DNA from: Albifimbria verrucaria
Lineage: Eukaryota > Ascomycota > Sordariomycetes > Hypocreales > Stachybotryaceae
Reading direction: 5' to 3'
DNA length: 64,000 nt
Assembly (NCBI GenBank): GCA_020081605.1
Contig: JAHREC010000018.1
Coordinates: forward strand, 1,736,001 to 1,800,000
Within the stretch, counting starts at the first letter, position 1. Each line of letters begins with the position of its first letter. Below the pieces are notes generated by a model. It saw only the letters and a list, made by a program, of their open reading frames with translations. It did no database searches and was not told the DNA's origin. Below are positions 46,326-57,275 of the stretch, piece by piece. The translations under genes and the position numbers were made by a program.

Positions 46326-49300
46326 TCCAAAGTTTCTTTGTTCTTTGATCTCTTACCTCTTCATTTAATCCCACGCTATAACGCGGCGGGGCATATCGGC
46401 TTCACAGAGAGAGCGCAGCCGTAACCAAACCATGATGCGTGATGATGCTTTTCTCGACTTCGATTATGATTAAAATGTAGTACGGACACCGCGATATCGA
46501 CTGAACAGCTTGCAGCATTTCCGCAGCTTGTTTACCAATCGCTCCAAAGGCTTGCGTCGCTTCTCAAGCCGATGGTTTGGAGCGAAGGTGTAGCAATGAT
46601 TCCGTCCACCTAACTCTGACATCAACCAGTCCCTTGCTCTTAGCGAACCGCAGCTGATGGGCCCGCCTTTATTATTACTGGGATGGTATGGCGTGAGGTT
46701 GTACAAGCGCGGGGAGAGGGCATTATTAGGTTGGGTCGGAGCTGGGATATGGATATTGCGTTGAATTTACCGGATAGAGAGTCTATGTGGCTTCATGGGC
46801 TGCTTTGGCGTTTTGAGGATGGCTGTCCATGGTTTGGACTTCTGGTCCCCTGGCTGTTTGTCTTAGCATCGGGATTTTTGGATACCAAAAGCGTGTGATC
46901 TTTGTTGGGCGCGGGTCACAGTAGTATATCCCAGTCATTGCCATAATTCATTCCATTAAAGAGAGAACGAGCAGTCAGGATCTAGTGCATGTGGAACAAT
47001 GGTCAATGGAACCAGGCACAAGATGTAGTATTGGTTAACAAAACGAAGTTGGGTTGACCCGGTGCGGTTACCACGCTCTCCTGTTGGCGGCCTAAAGGAA
47101 TGCAATTGATCGCCTTAAGACTTGTGAGCGGAAGCGTATGGATCGACCAAGCCTAAGAAAGAGTGTTGTCTGTGTGGTAACGACATGGCTCTTAGCACAG
47201 ATGATGAGCAAGTTATCCACTCTCATGAGGAGCAGGAACACACGGACAAGGCAAACGGACCCCTCCGTAAAGTATTTGGAACATCCCAAAGAGGTTACTG
47301 GTATCTGTAACTGCATAAAGAGTTGGTGCTGATCTATTTGTATGTTTTGCTGACTACATGAGAGTAGGCTAGATGCCAATGCCTGATGAATCTCGAAGAA
47401 GTCTAGGACTTTGAACAAGACATTATTCAAGTATTCAACTACTATACATGTGCCTGTACACTGCACTGTACTGTAATTTAGACATGTTCCTTGGCTGCAA
47501 CCTATGGAAGGATTGCTGAGTGTTCCCAAGTAGTCAGCACGGATTCGCAGGCCTTGTTCAAATAGGAGGCGGCATGTCGGCGAGGGACCGTTTCGACGGA
47601 CGTCACGCGGTGAAAAACCGGGCTTTGTTGCGTGGGCCGTTTAGGCCGGAGAACGGGGGACGTGCGGCGTCTGTGCGGCATCGAGACAAGCCGAAAGGGG
47701 ACGTTCCCGTCACTTGCCTTGGGTGTGGAGATGGTCTTGGAGTTGGAGGATAACGGAGGGCTATGGGGGCTTGGGGAAATCTCTAGGTGCCAATCAAACG
47801 GCAGTGACAGTTCTAGGGTTTCTCCTTGGGGCATGAAAGATTAGGAGCCATGTCGGGCGATTGGGGGCTACAGAAAGCAGGATGGGGTACATTCCGGCCG
47901 GTCCGTGTTACAGACATAGTGGCTATGACGAGAGCATGCATGGTTTTCCAGCATGACGGGGATCCATCCCGGCCCAAAATAGTCAAGCCATGGTGGAAAG
48001 CAGCGGGTTTCCATAAACGACATTACCATGCGCTGCTGTGCCCTGGCGCGAAGGAGTATTTTGGTGGTGGTGTACTGATTACAGTATTGGAGCGGACACG
48101 AGATGGCTGCTTGTGGTGCATCTGCTCGTGAACAGAACATAGGCAGAGCTGCCTAATATTAGCAATGACTGTAAATGGACCTGGACGAGGATCGCGTTTC
48201 GCGGGGTGAATCTGGCATTTGCACATGCAAGGGACGGGAAGGACGGCGAGACTGCGATGCGGTTTGAGGTGCGGACCATCGTTTGTTACAGTTCACGATC
48301 CCCGCCGTTATGGGAAACAGACGGCATGTTAACAGCTGTGGTGAGTCTTCTTGATACTTGCTTTTTTGTTTTTGTTTTTCTTATTCACATATTTATTTCC
48401 CCCTTACTATTTTTTTCTCGCCAGTCATCACCTGTCCCCTACATCCCAAACCGAAACGAAATTCCGGATCCAAGGGGGCCGAAATGTACATCGTCTTATG
48501 AAGGGGTCACGGCTTACGAAGGCCCAGCTATCTGGAGGGAAGCGTGCATGCCAAGTGCTCTCTCAGCGAGTTCCGTATCTGCATGACGCTCGTGACTAGC
48601 ATTCCTGAAGCTGCATCCCATACGAGAGGCGCTCGACGAAAAGGTCCATCGGCAGGCTTACGGCGTCCGGGTAGGACGTTGGTGGATAAGAGTAAGGGTT
48701 TCCAGTAGTAAGTTAATAATCATCATGGTTGTGAGGTCTGGTGAGCTGCTGCCGTAGCACAGGGGCAGGGGAAGGCTTGCATGAAGTGGCCGGCCGTTGC
48801 ATAAGCGGTCCCGAGGCCCGGTGCGAAATGCGTCCAGCATCAGCCAAACAGACGAAAATGAAGGGAAAATGCAAAAACTTGGATAGCCTGGCATGCAAAA
48901 AAGCTGTAAGGTACCACTGCACCATGAATGGTTGCATCAAGAAGCAAATAGCGCGATATGCTGTATCAAGCAGCACACCCATATACCAGGCCGGCGTTCT
49001 GCATGCTCACTCCCTCGGAACCTCTTACCTCACAGCAAGCATAGTCACACAATCCTGCGGGTTGATTAAGTGCCTGCTGAGCTGTGATGTAATGGGTAAT
49101 GGTCGGGCTTCCAGAAAACCGACTGCAGGACCAGGGGTGCAGTCTGCCTGTCCGTCTCTCTGTCCTGTCTGCATCATCACACAGAATGGGGAGGGAGGGG
49201 TTAGTACACGCTCAGCTGGGCGCAGCCTCGCGCTGGGAATCCAACTCCAATAGAAAAAAGCGGAACTGGTTAAATAAACAAGTGTTGTCGAGTCTCGATT

Positions 49301-50623
49301 TTTCTCCCTTGGGCCAATGCACGCCAGAGGGCATGGCCCGTCATGCTTGCTCCTTGGGTACGGATACTGCAGGCCGGCCAGGCCATGGGTCCCTCAATGG
49401 AAGAGAAAGATGTCATAGTGGCCTCGAGTGACTTAATTATTGCATTTGCTGTCTCAATGCTGAGCCCCTCCCCACGAAACATGCGTGTCTGTTCTCCCCT
49501 CCCTCCCCAGGGCTCGTCCCAGTTAAGTGGCAGCCCCTCAAGCCCCCCTCCTCGCAGGTAGCACCCAAGTATAGCGAGGTAGCTAGCGCCTGGCATGGTG
49601 TACCAAGTAGGTAGGCAAGGTAGGCTCCTTGGCTCTCGCCCTAGGCAGCACGCTACGGGTAGGGTGCTCTCAGTGCTGCGACCACCCTGCCATCGGCGCT
49701 TCACCATTGGCTCTTGGGCGGCGCCGACAAGCAGCTCGCTCCCCACTGTGTTTCCCAGGGTCCCATCCGAAGGACCTATGGGTGGGCACTCTGTCCCAGG
49801 CCCTGTGGTGGTTTCTGGAATGGTCGATCTGGGTTAGCTTGGCCACCCACGGCGCTGCATTTTTAGCAATCTAGATGCAGAACTTGGCCAGCACCGAGGG
49901 GCGCAGCGGAGGCCCCGAGAGGCCTTCTGGGCAGCAGTGACGCGGGCACATGTAAGGTACGCAATCGGTGGCCACGAGCACACGCATGGCCTGACACATG
50001 TACTTTTTCTTGACTTCAGCGCCCTATCAGGTACTACTGGGCTGGCCTACCTGTGCCTTAGCTGCCTTGCTGCCAGAGCCGTAGGACTTTCTGATAGGTA
50101 ATATTGACGCTTCAGGTGCCTGCTGCCATACCTTGGGTGGCTTGGAATTGCCCATCTATCTATCGCCCATCTATTTCCCTACCTAAGGTACCTACCTGCC
50201 TTACCTAAATTACTTTTCCTCGCCGTCTCCCGCCCCCAATCCCCATCCACCCATCCATCCATCTTTCCATCCTTGACAGCTACGCAGAACATCGGCGACA
50301 TCCCGTGCGTGCCCGCAACTACCAACAGCCGAGCTTCAACATTCAACCTAAGCGCTGCCTAGAGAGGTCATCTTTCGAGGCGCCGTTGGAAAGTTTCCCA
50401 CGCCAGCGTCCGGATTTAAACGCCCTGCTTCCCAATTCCCTGGTCTTGGTCCAGGTGCCGGCTCTGAGAAGCATTCTGGAAGCACGCGGTGCAAACTCAA
50501 AAGGCCGCCACGAAGCGAAGGACGGCAAAGGATAGAAAATCAGGGTCGCCATCCGAATCGCCCATCATTTCACAGGCCGACAGCAAGCGGGCAAACCGTA
50601 ACGAGCACGTACACTTTCGCTGT

Positions 50624-50648
50624 CACGCGCGCGCGCACATACGCACAC
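50624..50648. repeat. Alternating purine-pyrimidine tract
   Basis: Twenty-five bases of strict pyrimidine-purine alternation, mostly CG and CA steps (begins CACGCGCGCGCGCACA). Such tracts can adopt left-handed Z-DNA under supercoiling. Confidence 0.7.
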
Positions 50649-51001
50649 TCGCATACACGCAATCGCCCCTCCTCTCTTTTCCACAGACAGCGAAGGGGAA
50701 AGAAGCGTCACTAGAAAGCGCATGACAAGCGACTGGGCATTTTTGCGCGCGACACGACTCACGGCGAGGACACGACGCTACTAACCGACGGACATCGAGA
50801 CACAGACGGTCTCCTCCCTTGACGTCTTGGTTCACGATCACACATCACAGTCCTTGCCCCTCCTCGGCGCACTTTTCGGGCACAGGCATTCATTCACAGG
50901 CTGCGCGCACCCTCATTGACCCAACCTCCAAACCGGCGCCGCCAGGACAAGCTCGAAAGCTCTCGCTAGCGAGGTAGCTCGTCTTGGGGTTGTACTGACG
51001 C

Positions 51002-51055
51002 TGTCCTCCTTTCTCCCTCGTCTCCGTCTCTCTCTCTCTCTTTCTCTTTCTCTTT
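51002..51055. repeat. CT-rich pyrimidine tract upstream of BEM1
   Basis: Long pyrimidine-rich strand with seven or so CT dinucleotide repeats (51026-51041) and TTTCTC units. Pyrimidine tracts close to transcription starts are common in filamentous fungal promoters, so it may mark the BEM1 core promoter. Confidence 0.6.
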
Positions 51056-51413
51056 GCCACGCTCGCATTTTCGCATCTCACAGCTTGTCGCCTTTCTTAT
51101 CGGAAGTGGGTGACTTACGCAGTCCCACCCCCACCCCTCCTTTTAGCGACTCGAGGCCACCACACCCCCTCCCTCCTACTGCTGCTGCCCGTTGTTGTTT
51201 GGGCTCGTGCTTAATTTTTTCCCGTTATTTATTATTAAAAAGGTCCTTGGGAGGGTGACACCAATCCCGTCAACTGGTTGGCGATTTTGGATACTTCTCT
51301 CCAGGTTTCCCTCGTCGCATCGCACTCGGGAGCTCTCCTCTCCCCATTTCCCTCGCTCCTCCTTCCACGTCATTTCTATCAGCCTTGTCTTTTCGCAGGA
51401 GGAGTCTCACAAC

Positions 51414-53605
51414 ATGAAGGTTTGTCACTTCCATCCTCGTCGCTCCCCCTTCCCTTCCCCCCTCCCCGTCGCTAACAGAAACACCTCCTCTGCCTTATCA
51501 TGACGGCAGTTGATCCCCGTGAACCTCCGCCATCAGGCGCCTGTTGAAGGCCCTGGTCGTCTCGCCCCGCAACCCCTCCCCTTCCATCATCTTAATCTGC
51601 GAAATCAGCCGCCATGGTTCATCAGAAGCTAACCGAAATGCGACTGTCACAGGCTATTCGTCGGTCCATCAAGGGCGAAAAGGAGAAACCTCCCATCTCC
51701 ATCGCCCCCAAGTCAGCCGTCGCCATAGTCCCGCCCAAGAAGGTTGGTCGCACCCATAGACAACCCTGTCCTTCTTGTTCTCTTTGCAGACATGTGCATT
51801 GTTGGCCGACCGCGGCTCCGTGTTTTGTTGTTGTTGCAAAAGTAGCGCTGACACCCTCGCTCATCCCTAGGTCATTCGAGCCCTCTACGATTACGAAGCA
51901 CAATCGGCGCAAGAGCTCAGCTTTTCAAGAGGTGACTTTTTCCATGTCATAGGTCGCGAAGACGATAAAGCTTGGTACGAAGCCTGCAACCCTGCGCTGC
52001 CAGACGCCCGAGGATTGGTTCCAGTAGATTTCTTTCAGGCCCTGGGCCGCACAGAGAGAGACAGCGCCGACGGCGGTCGCCTACCCAGCGCCTCCAAAAA
52101 CCCCGATCACGATTCCGGATACAGTGATATGTCTAGCATGCAACCGCCTGCTACTCCGTCAACAATGATTCCAGGACAGCGAAACTCCAAGTCCGGCAAG
52201 TCCGGCGCCATGGTGTATGGTATTGTCATGCACGACTTCGCCGCCGAGAGAGCCGATGAGCTCGAAGCCAAGGCAGGAGAGGCCATTATCGTCATTGCGC
52301 AGTCGAATCCTGAGTGGTTTGTCGCAAAGCCCATTGGTAGACTTGGTGGTCCTGGTTTGATTCCCGTCTCTTTCATTGAGATCCGAGACATGGCGACGGA
52401 CAAGCCGATCCCGAACCCTTCTGAGGCAATTCGCAAGGCCGGTGTGCCGAGAGTTGAGGAATGGAAAAAGATGGCTGCCGAGTACAAGAACAGTAGCATC
52501 ACACTCGGCAAGTTCGACAACGGCACCGGTCCTGGTGGCCAGCCTCTGGAGCAAAGCATGGAACGCATGAGCATACAGCAACAGCCTGGGCGCCAGAGCA
52601 CACACAACTCTGTTCAACAAGTAAGTCCAGGCCTAGTATAAGGGTATTGTGCTTTATTAACAGCTATGATAGCCGAGTCGAGTGACCCATCCTTACGCCG
52701 AACCATCGGAAATTTACGCACCTGACACAGCCCAACTTCTTGCGCCTCTGCAGGCGAGAATTCCCCGCTACTGCTTCGCCGAAGACAAGTACTGGTTTGT
52801 GATCGAGACCATGCTAGAAGATGGCCGCCATTGGGAACTTTCACGATATTACGAGGACTTTTACGATTTCCAGATTGCCCTCCTGACGGAGTTCCCGGCT
52901 GAAGCTGGCAACACGGGCACCCAGAAACGAACTCTTCCATACATGCCAGGCCCCGTTAACTACGTGACTGATGCTATTACGGAGGGACGATTGCACAACC
53001 TCGATGCTTACGTCAAAAACCTTTTGGGTCAGCCAGCGTACATTTCTCGGTGCAACTTGGTCAAGCAATTCTTTGCGCCACGTGAAGGTGATTACGAGAT
53101 CGACCCCAACTCGACCGGCGAGGAATACAGGCTTTCCCAGGCATCCCAACCTTCATCTACAGACTCGCCTGCAAATGGAGACTCGAGGCAGTCCTCGCGG
53201 AACAACTTGAACTCCAACGGCTACTCTGGACTGTCAGCGACGCCTCGACATATGAGCATGGGCAACCAAGGTAAGATTCTCACCTTCACACCATAGTCCT
53301 GACCAAACGTCTAATATATTCTGATTGCAACAGGCGGACAACAGTCACAGGCAGGAGCAGCTGCTATGAAGGTCAAGATGTACTACAACGGCGATCTCAT
53401 TGCGATCCGAGTACCTACCGACATTCAATTCCAGCAGCTGTACGATAAAATCCGAGATCGTATCAAGCTGGCCGACGGGGACCAACTGCAGATTTTCTAC
53501 AAGGACGAGCTTACCGGCGACAAGCCCAGCCTCATGAGTGACAACGATCTCGACTATGCTTTGCAAAGGAACGAGAAGCTTTTGTTATACGTCGAGATAG
53601 TCTAA
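51414..53605 (+). CDS. BEM1: Polarity scaffold Bem1 (SH3-SH3-PX-PB1)
   Basis: The scaffold that ties Cdc42, its GEF Cdc24 and PAK kinases at sites of polarised growth; 571 residues (551 in yeast). Exons are 51414-51419, 51653-51742, 51871-52620, 52673-53270 and 53334-53605. The first coding exon is only ATGAAG; joined to exon 2 it gives MKAIRRSIKGEKEKPP, the conserved start of this family, which is why I prefer it to the in-frame ATG at 51638. SH3-1 starts VIRALYDYEAQSAQELSF. SH3-2 is at about residues 125-185 (GIVMHDFAAERADELEAKAG). The PX domain is at about 285-400 (RYCFAEDKYWFVIETMLEDG, YEDFYDFQIALL). The PB1 domain ends the protein (VKMYYNGDLIAIRV, MSDNDLDYALQRN). No frame correction is needed anywhere. 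Confidence 0.94.
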
Positions 53606-54817
53606 GTGCCTTTGCTCAGCACAGCAGGCTGGTGCATTTCCGTCCTGAGTTCTCGCAGCTTCGAAAACGTCTGGATACCTTCTCGCGCTGCCACTGCAGT
53701 TTCTAACGTATATACCCAGTTGCCTTTGCAGTCCGGTTTATGGCAACATCTTCTACTTCTGCATCTTCGGCCTAGCGGTTGAAGACGCTTTTTCATCTCA
53801 GGAATCGGCACTTCTTTGATGACCGATTCTTATGGTTCTTCCGAGTACAACGTCATACCCCAGGGATTTTCTTTTCTACTTGTCTTCTTTTACTTTTCTC
53901 TTCGTCTTGGATACAAGTGTTTAGTAGCTGGATTGCTCGCGAAGCACCATCCAGTGGATCAGCCGATCGTTAAACTTTGTTTCTCAAGGAGGCTCACCAG
54001 GGAGCTTCCTTTTGATATCCTCACGTGTGCATGTAGGTGTGAGGTTGAGCAATGTCTTGACCGGTTCCGTACCCGTTTGTAACATGTGCCCGGCTTGCGT
54101 GGCCGTTTATTTATTTTTCTTCTTCTTTTATCTTCTTCTCTTACATTCTTCATTCTTCGATCATAGGGCGGATCCGGCATGGCTGAATGGAAGGCATTCC
54201 CAGCGGTATGGATTATGGGCGGGTGAAGCCCACACATTTTTGGTTCGAAGGACCCGTCTGGTTTTGGAGGGTTATAAAAGGAAATGGTCTTGCGTTTCAA
54301 GAAGTTCGATAGCGGTGTGTTGTTTTTTGTTTCTGATACGGAAAGAGATGACGAGGCAACTGATTGAATTGAGAAATGAGCGTACGAAAACGATCTGCTA
54401 CAGGAATATGCCGTGGGTGTGTTTGAAGAGGTCAAAGAATGGAGCGAATTGCTTCATGCTGCCACAGGACATGCGAGTGTTACTACGAGGGTGTAATGCA
54501 AGCATGAGATACGCTTATGCATGGAAACCCAAAGGCAAGCATTGCAGGTAAAAGCGATGTACGTAGAAGAGTTGTGATTGATGGTGGACATGGCAAACTG
54601 CCAGCCACATAATGTCTGTTTGTTCCCAACCGCCCGGAGGTCTATATCCCATGGTTCCAATAATCTCCACATACCATAAACTCCTAGCAAACGCCGTGTT
54701 CCGAATCATGCAGTTGTCTAAACATTACATAGCCCTCTCAGAATCCCCTTATACACCCAATGCTTGTATACCAGAAACAGATCATATGCCCACCGAGCCA
54801 GATATCAAGGTAAATCG
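53606..54817. other. Intergenic, convergent 3' ends
   Basis: 1.2 kb with the 3' flanks of BEM1 and the membrane-protein gene. A 179-codon frame at 54012-54551 is read as chance. Nothing else is seen. Confidence 0.45.
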
Positions 54818-55845
54818 TCAAGTAAGCTTCTCCATTAAGCTCCCTCGGACCTTTCTATTCACCACTGCTCCAACGCCAAACCCAGGAATGATGCGACATA
54901 CCCTAGCTGCCGTGCTGACGAACCAATTCTTGCCGATGAGACGACAGCGGTCCGCGAAAGTGACGGGGTTCTGTGTGGCGCCGGCACTGGCGGAAGGGCG
55001 GTTATAGAGATCCAGTCCTAAGAGATGTATCGGGGTGGAAAAGAGCTGAACTGCTGCCGGGGCTGCGAACTGCGCAACAGTCAAGCCCGAGATACTCTTG
55101 CGCATGTCCGCCGACATGCGCGAGTCGATGTACGGTGCTAATCGTGGCGGAACGTTGAAGGAAGCGAAGATGGTCAAGCAATCGCGCAGCGCAAAGAGCA
55201 TGTAGGAGGCGGGCGGGACGGGACGGGGACGACGCCGGGAGGTCCGAAAAGGCGGACAAAGACGTTGTCCTTGTAGACGCAGAGGCTGACATTGGCCGCA
55301 GACGAGGCGGCGAACTTGCCGGTGCCGGAGGTGACAGTATTAGCAGGGCGGTTGCGAACGGTCGAAGCGGCAGTGTCGAAGGCATTGGCTGTCAAATACG
55401 TGCCGCCATAGAGGAGGAAGATGAGAGCGAAGGGTCGGGAGAGAAGAATAGCGTGAGGGCGGAGGAAGAGGGTGCGCAAAGAAGAGCGGATAGAGTTGGA
55501 GAAGGAGTCGCGACCGGAGGCATTCTCCATAATGGATCTAGACAACGAATATGGGGATTAGCTTGCTGGTTGGAGAAGCGAGTAGCCTTGAGTAAACCCA
55601 CCGGTCAATGATTGATATTACAGGCGCAACGAGGAACCCAGCAGTGGCAGCGCCAACCAAGTCACTGCCAAGGCGGAGGCCCAGGTTTTTGGTGTTCCAT
55701 GTCGTCGAGGGCGATGTGGAAGTCGATGTCGAGGGCGTTTTCCTCATCAGCACAGGTGCGGCGGCCGGGCTGACAGAGGGGGCGGATATGGACAAGGACG
55801 AGGAGCTCGGGGCACGGCATCGCCCGACTTGGTGATGCCGGCCAT
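54818..55845 (-). CDS. Integral membrane protein, probably mitochondrial, family unnamed
   Basis: About 321 residues; I recognise it as a conserved fungal protein but cannot name its function. Exons are 55845-55602 and 55537-54818. The N-terminus is Ser/Thr/Pro-rich. The body has several hydrophobic segments: LGSDLVGAATAGFLVAPVIS, RPFALIFLLYGGTYLTANAF, FALRDCLTIFASFNVPPRLA, and ISGLTVAQFAAPAAVQLFST. The Arg/Lys-rich C-terminus is RKVRGSLMEKLT. The length, several short helices and repeated charged loops recall mitochondrial inner-membrane proteins of the carrier kind, but no PX[DE]XX[KR] carrier signature is visible. Two bases are missing: C run 55809-55812 near the start (GDAVP before PSSSS) and C run 55225-55228 (GVV before PRPVPPASY). 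Counting both, the length is a multiple of three. Confidence 0.72.
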
Positions 55846-57275
55846 GAGGAAGGGAAGGCGAAGAGGTGTGCGTCGAAGCCGGCGCGTGGGATGAAGAGGT
55901 ATGTATGGGGTGGGAGAAAAAAAGAGGAAGCGAGGTGGGTGAGGTTTGGCGGAAGGGATGTGAGATTACAGCGGACAGGGCTTCACTAGATGCGACGACA
56001 TCGGAATCAGGACCGGGGTGAGAGGGTCTGAACGAAGCGGGAGTAGCAGAATTGATTTCTTTTCTTTTTCTTCTTCGTTTCTCAAATTCAAGTTCTTGTT
56101 AAAAAAGAAGGAAGAGGTAAAAGGAGAGAAATGAGACATGCGAAAAGTCGACTTCTGCAGGAATTGGGCAAAATAAAGAGACAGAGGCAGGCCAGGGAAG
56201 CTGAAGAGGAGGAGGTGCGTCAGATTGTGTAAGTGTGCAGGACGATATGATGTATTGTCTGCCCGAGCAAGCGAGCTTTCCCGGGAAACCAAGAAAACGG
56301 GATAAAGCCGAGTGGCAGCAGCGCCAAAAGCAGAGCAAACGGCATGGCAGCGTATAGCCGTGCGGTGCCTGGTCTAGCCGTCCCCATCGTGCGACTTCGG
56401 TGCAACGGCTTGGCTGTTTGCTCCAGGGAAATATGACCCCACGGCGGGTCGTTGGAGCGTGTAAGTGGAGGCTGTTTTGTTTGTGTTTATTAGATATTCG
56501 AGGGTTGGGATTTGCGCGGGATAACGCTGTGGAGAATGGAGATTGGTGTATAGCTTTATGGTAAAGATGTGAAGAGTTTATATGAGTTGTTGGAATGTTT
56601 ACTTGGGGATGGCTAATACTGAGAATTGTCTTGACATCGATCAGCAGCTATGTGCACTCGCCGAGTATGCCGATGAACCCTTTACAAAAACATTGATGCC
56701 TTAGTTTATGGTCCTTACAATGTAGACCAAAACAATTCATATAATTCACCCAACTCAATCAAGTATTATTTTCTTCACTTCTGGGAAATGTTTCAGATCA
56801 AGGCTCTTCAAATTCTCTACATCTTGCCATGAAATCGTCACTCAACCGCAACGCACCAACTACAGAGTACAGAGTACGTATTACTCTGTACTAGGACCCT
56901 GAATATCCACCAGCGCAGCGGATGGGTTCATGGGTGGGGCCACGTCCTCGAGCTATAACCGATGTCGGACCAGCCCATCACGTCAGTCCAACCCGTGCTG
57001 CTGACTCGGGCCTTGATAGGCCGAATCAAAGTGCAGCTTTCAAACAGCTCTGAATCGTTGTGACGATTGTCGAGTCAAGATAACAGAGTCGCAAGCCATC
57101 ATCATAATGTTCGTCATGAGGTTTTATCTCCAACAGTATGGCCTGTGGCTTGTGGTTTTGTATACCAAGGTATACCCACGTGATTGGATAATTCTTGTGC
57201 TCATTTCATTCATACGTAAGGTAGGTATCGAGCACTTTGTTCCCAATACACACTCCAATACAGAGATATTCACTT
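55846..57275. other. Intergenic, tandem minus-strand genes
   Basis: 1.4 kb with the promoter of the membrane-protein gene and the 3' flank of the GH5 gene. A perfect inverted repeat lies at 56866-56892. No gene is seen. Confidence 0.45.
56866..56892. repeat. Inverted repeat, 11-base arms, 5-base loop
   Basis: AGTACAGAGTA, then CGTAT, then TACTCTGTACT: the arms are perfectly complementary. The left arm overlaps a direct repeat of ACAGAGT. Confidence 0.85.

Larger units (their letters stand above)
46326..51413. other. Gene-free 5.1 kb upstream of BEM1
   Basis: The longest stretch without a supported gene. ORFs are short, overlap on both strands and lack family features. It has low-complexity sequence toward BEM1: CATC/CCAT units (50244-50272), an alternating purine-pyrimidine tract (50624-50648) and a CT-rich tract (51002-51055). 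It may hold a long 5' leader or distal control region of BEM1, or non-coding transcripts; none of this is shown by sequence. No transposon or tRNA is seen. Confidence 0.45.

Noticed and set aside
46470..50552. Several 60-170-codon ORFs between THP3 and BEM1
   Set aside because: They overlap on opposite strands, lack introns with good signals and resemble no family.
54012..54551. 179-codon ORF downstream of BEM1
   Set aside because: Starts in T-rich 3' flank (a run of Phe and Leu) and shows no family features; read as chance in the BEM1 3' region.
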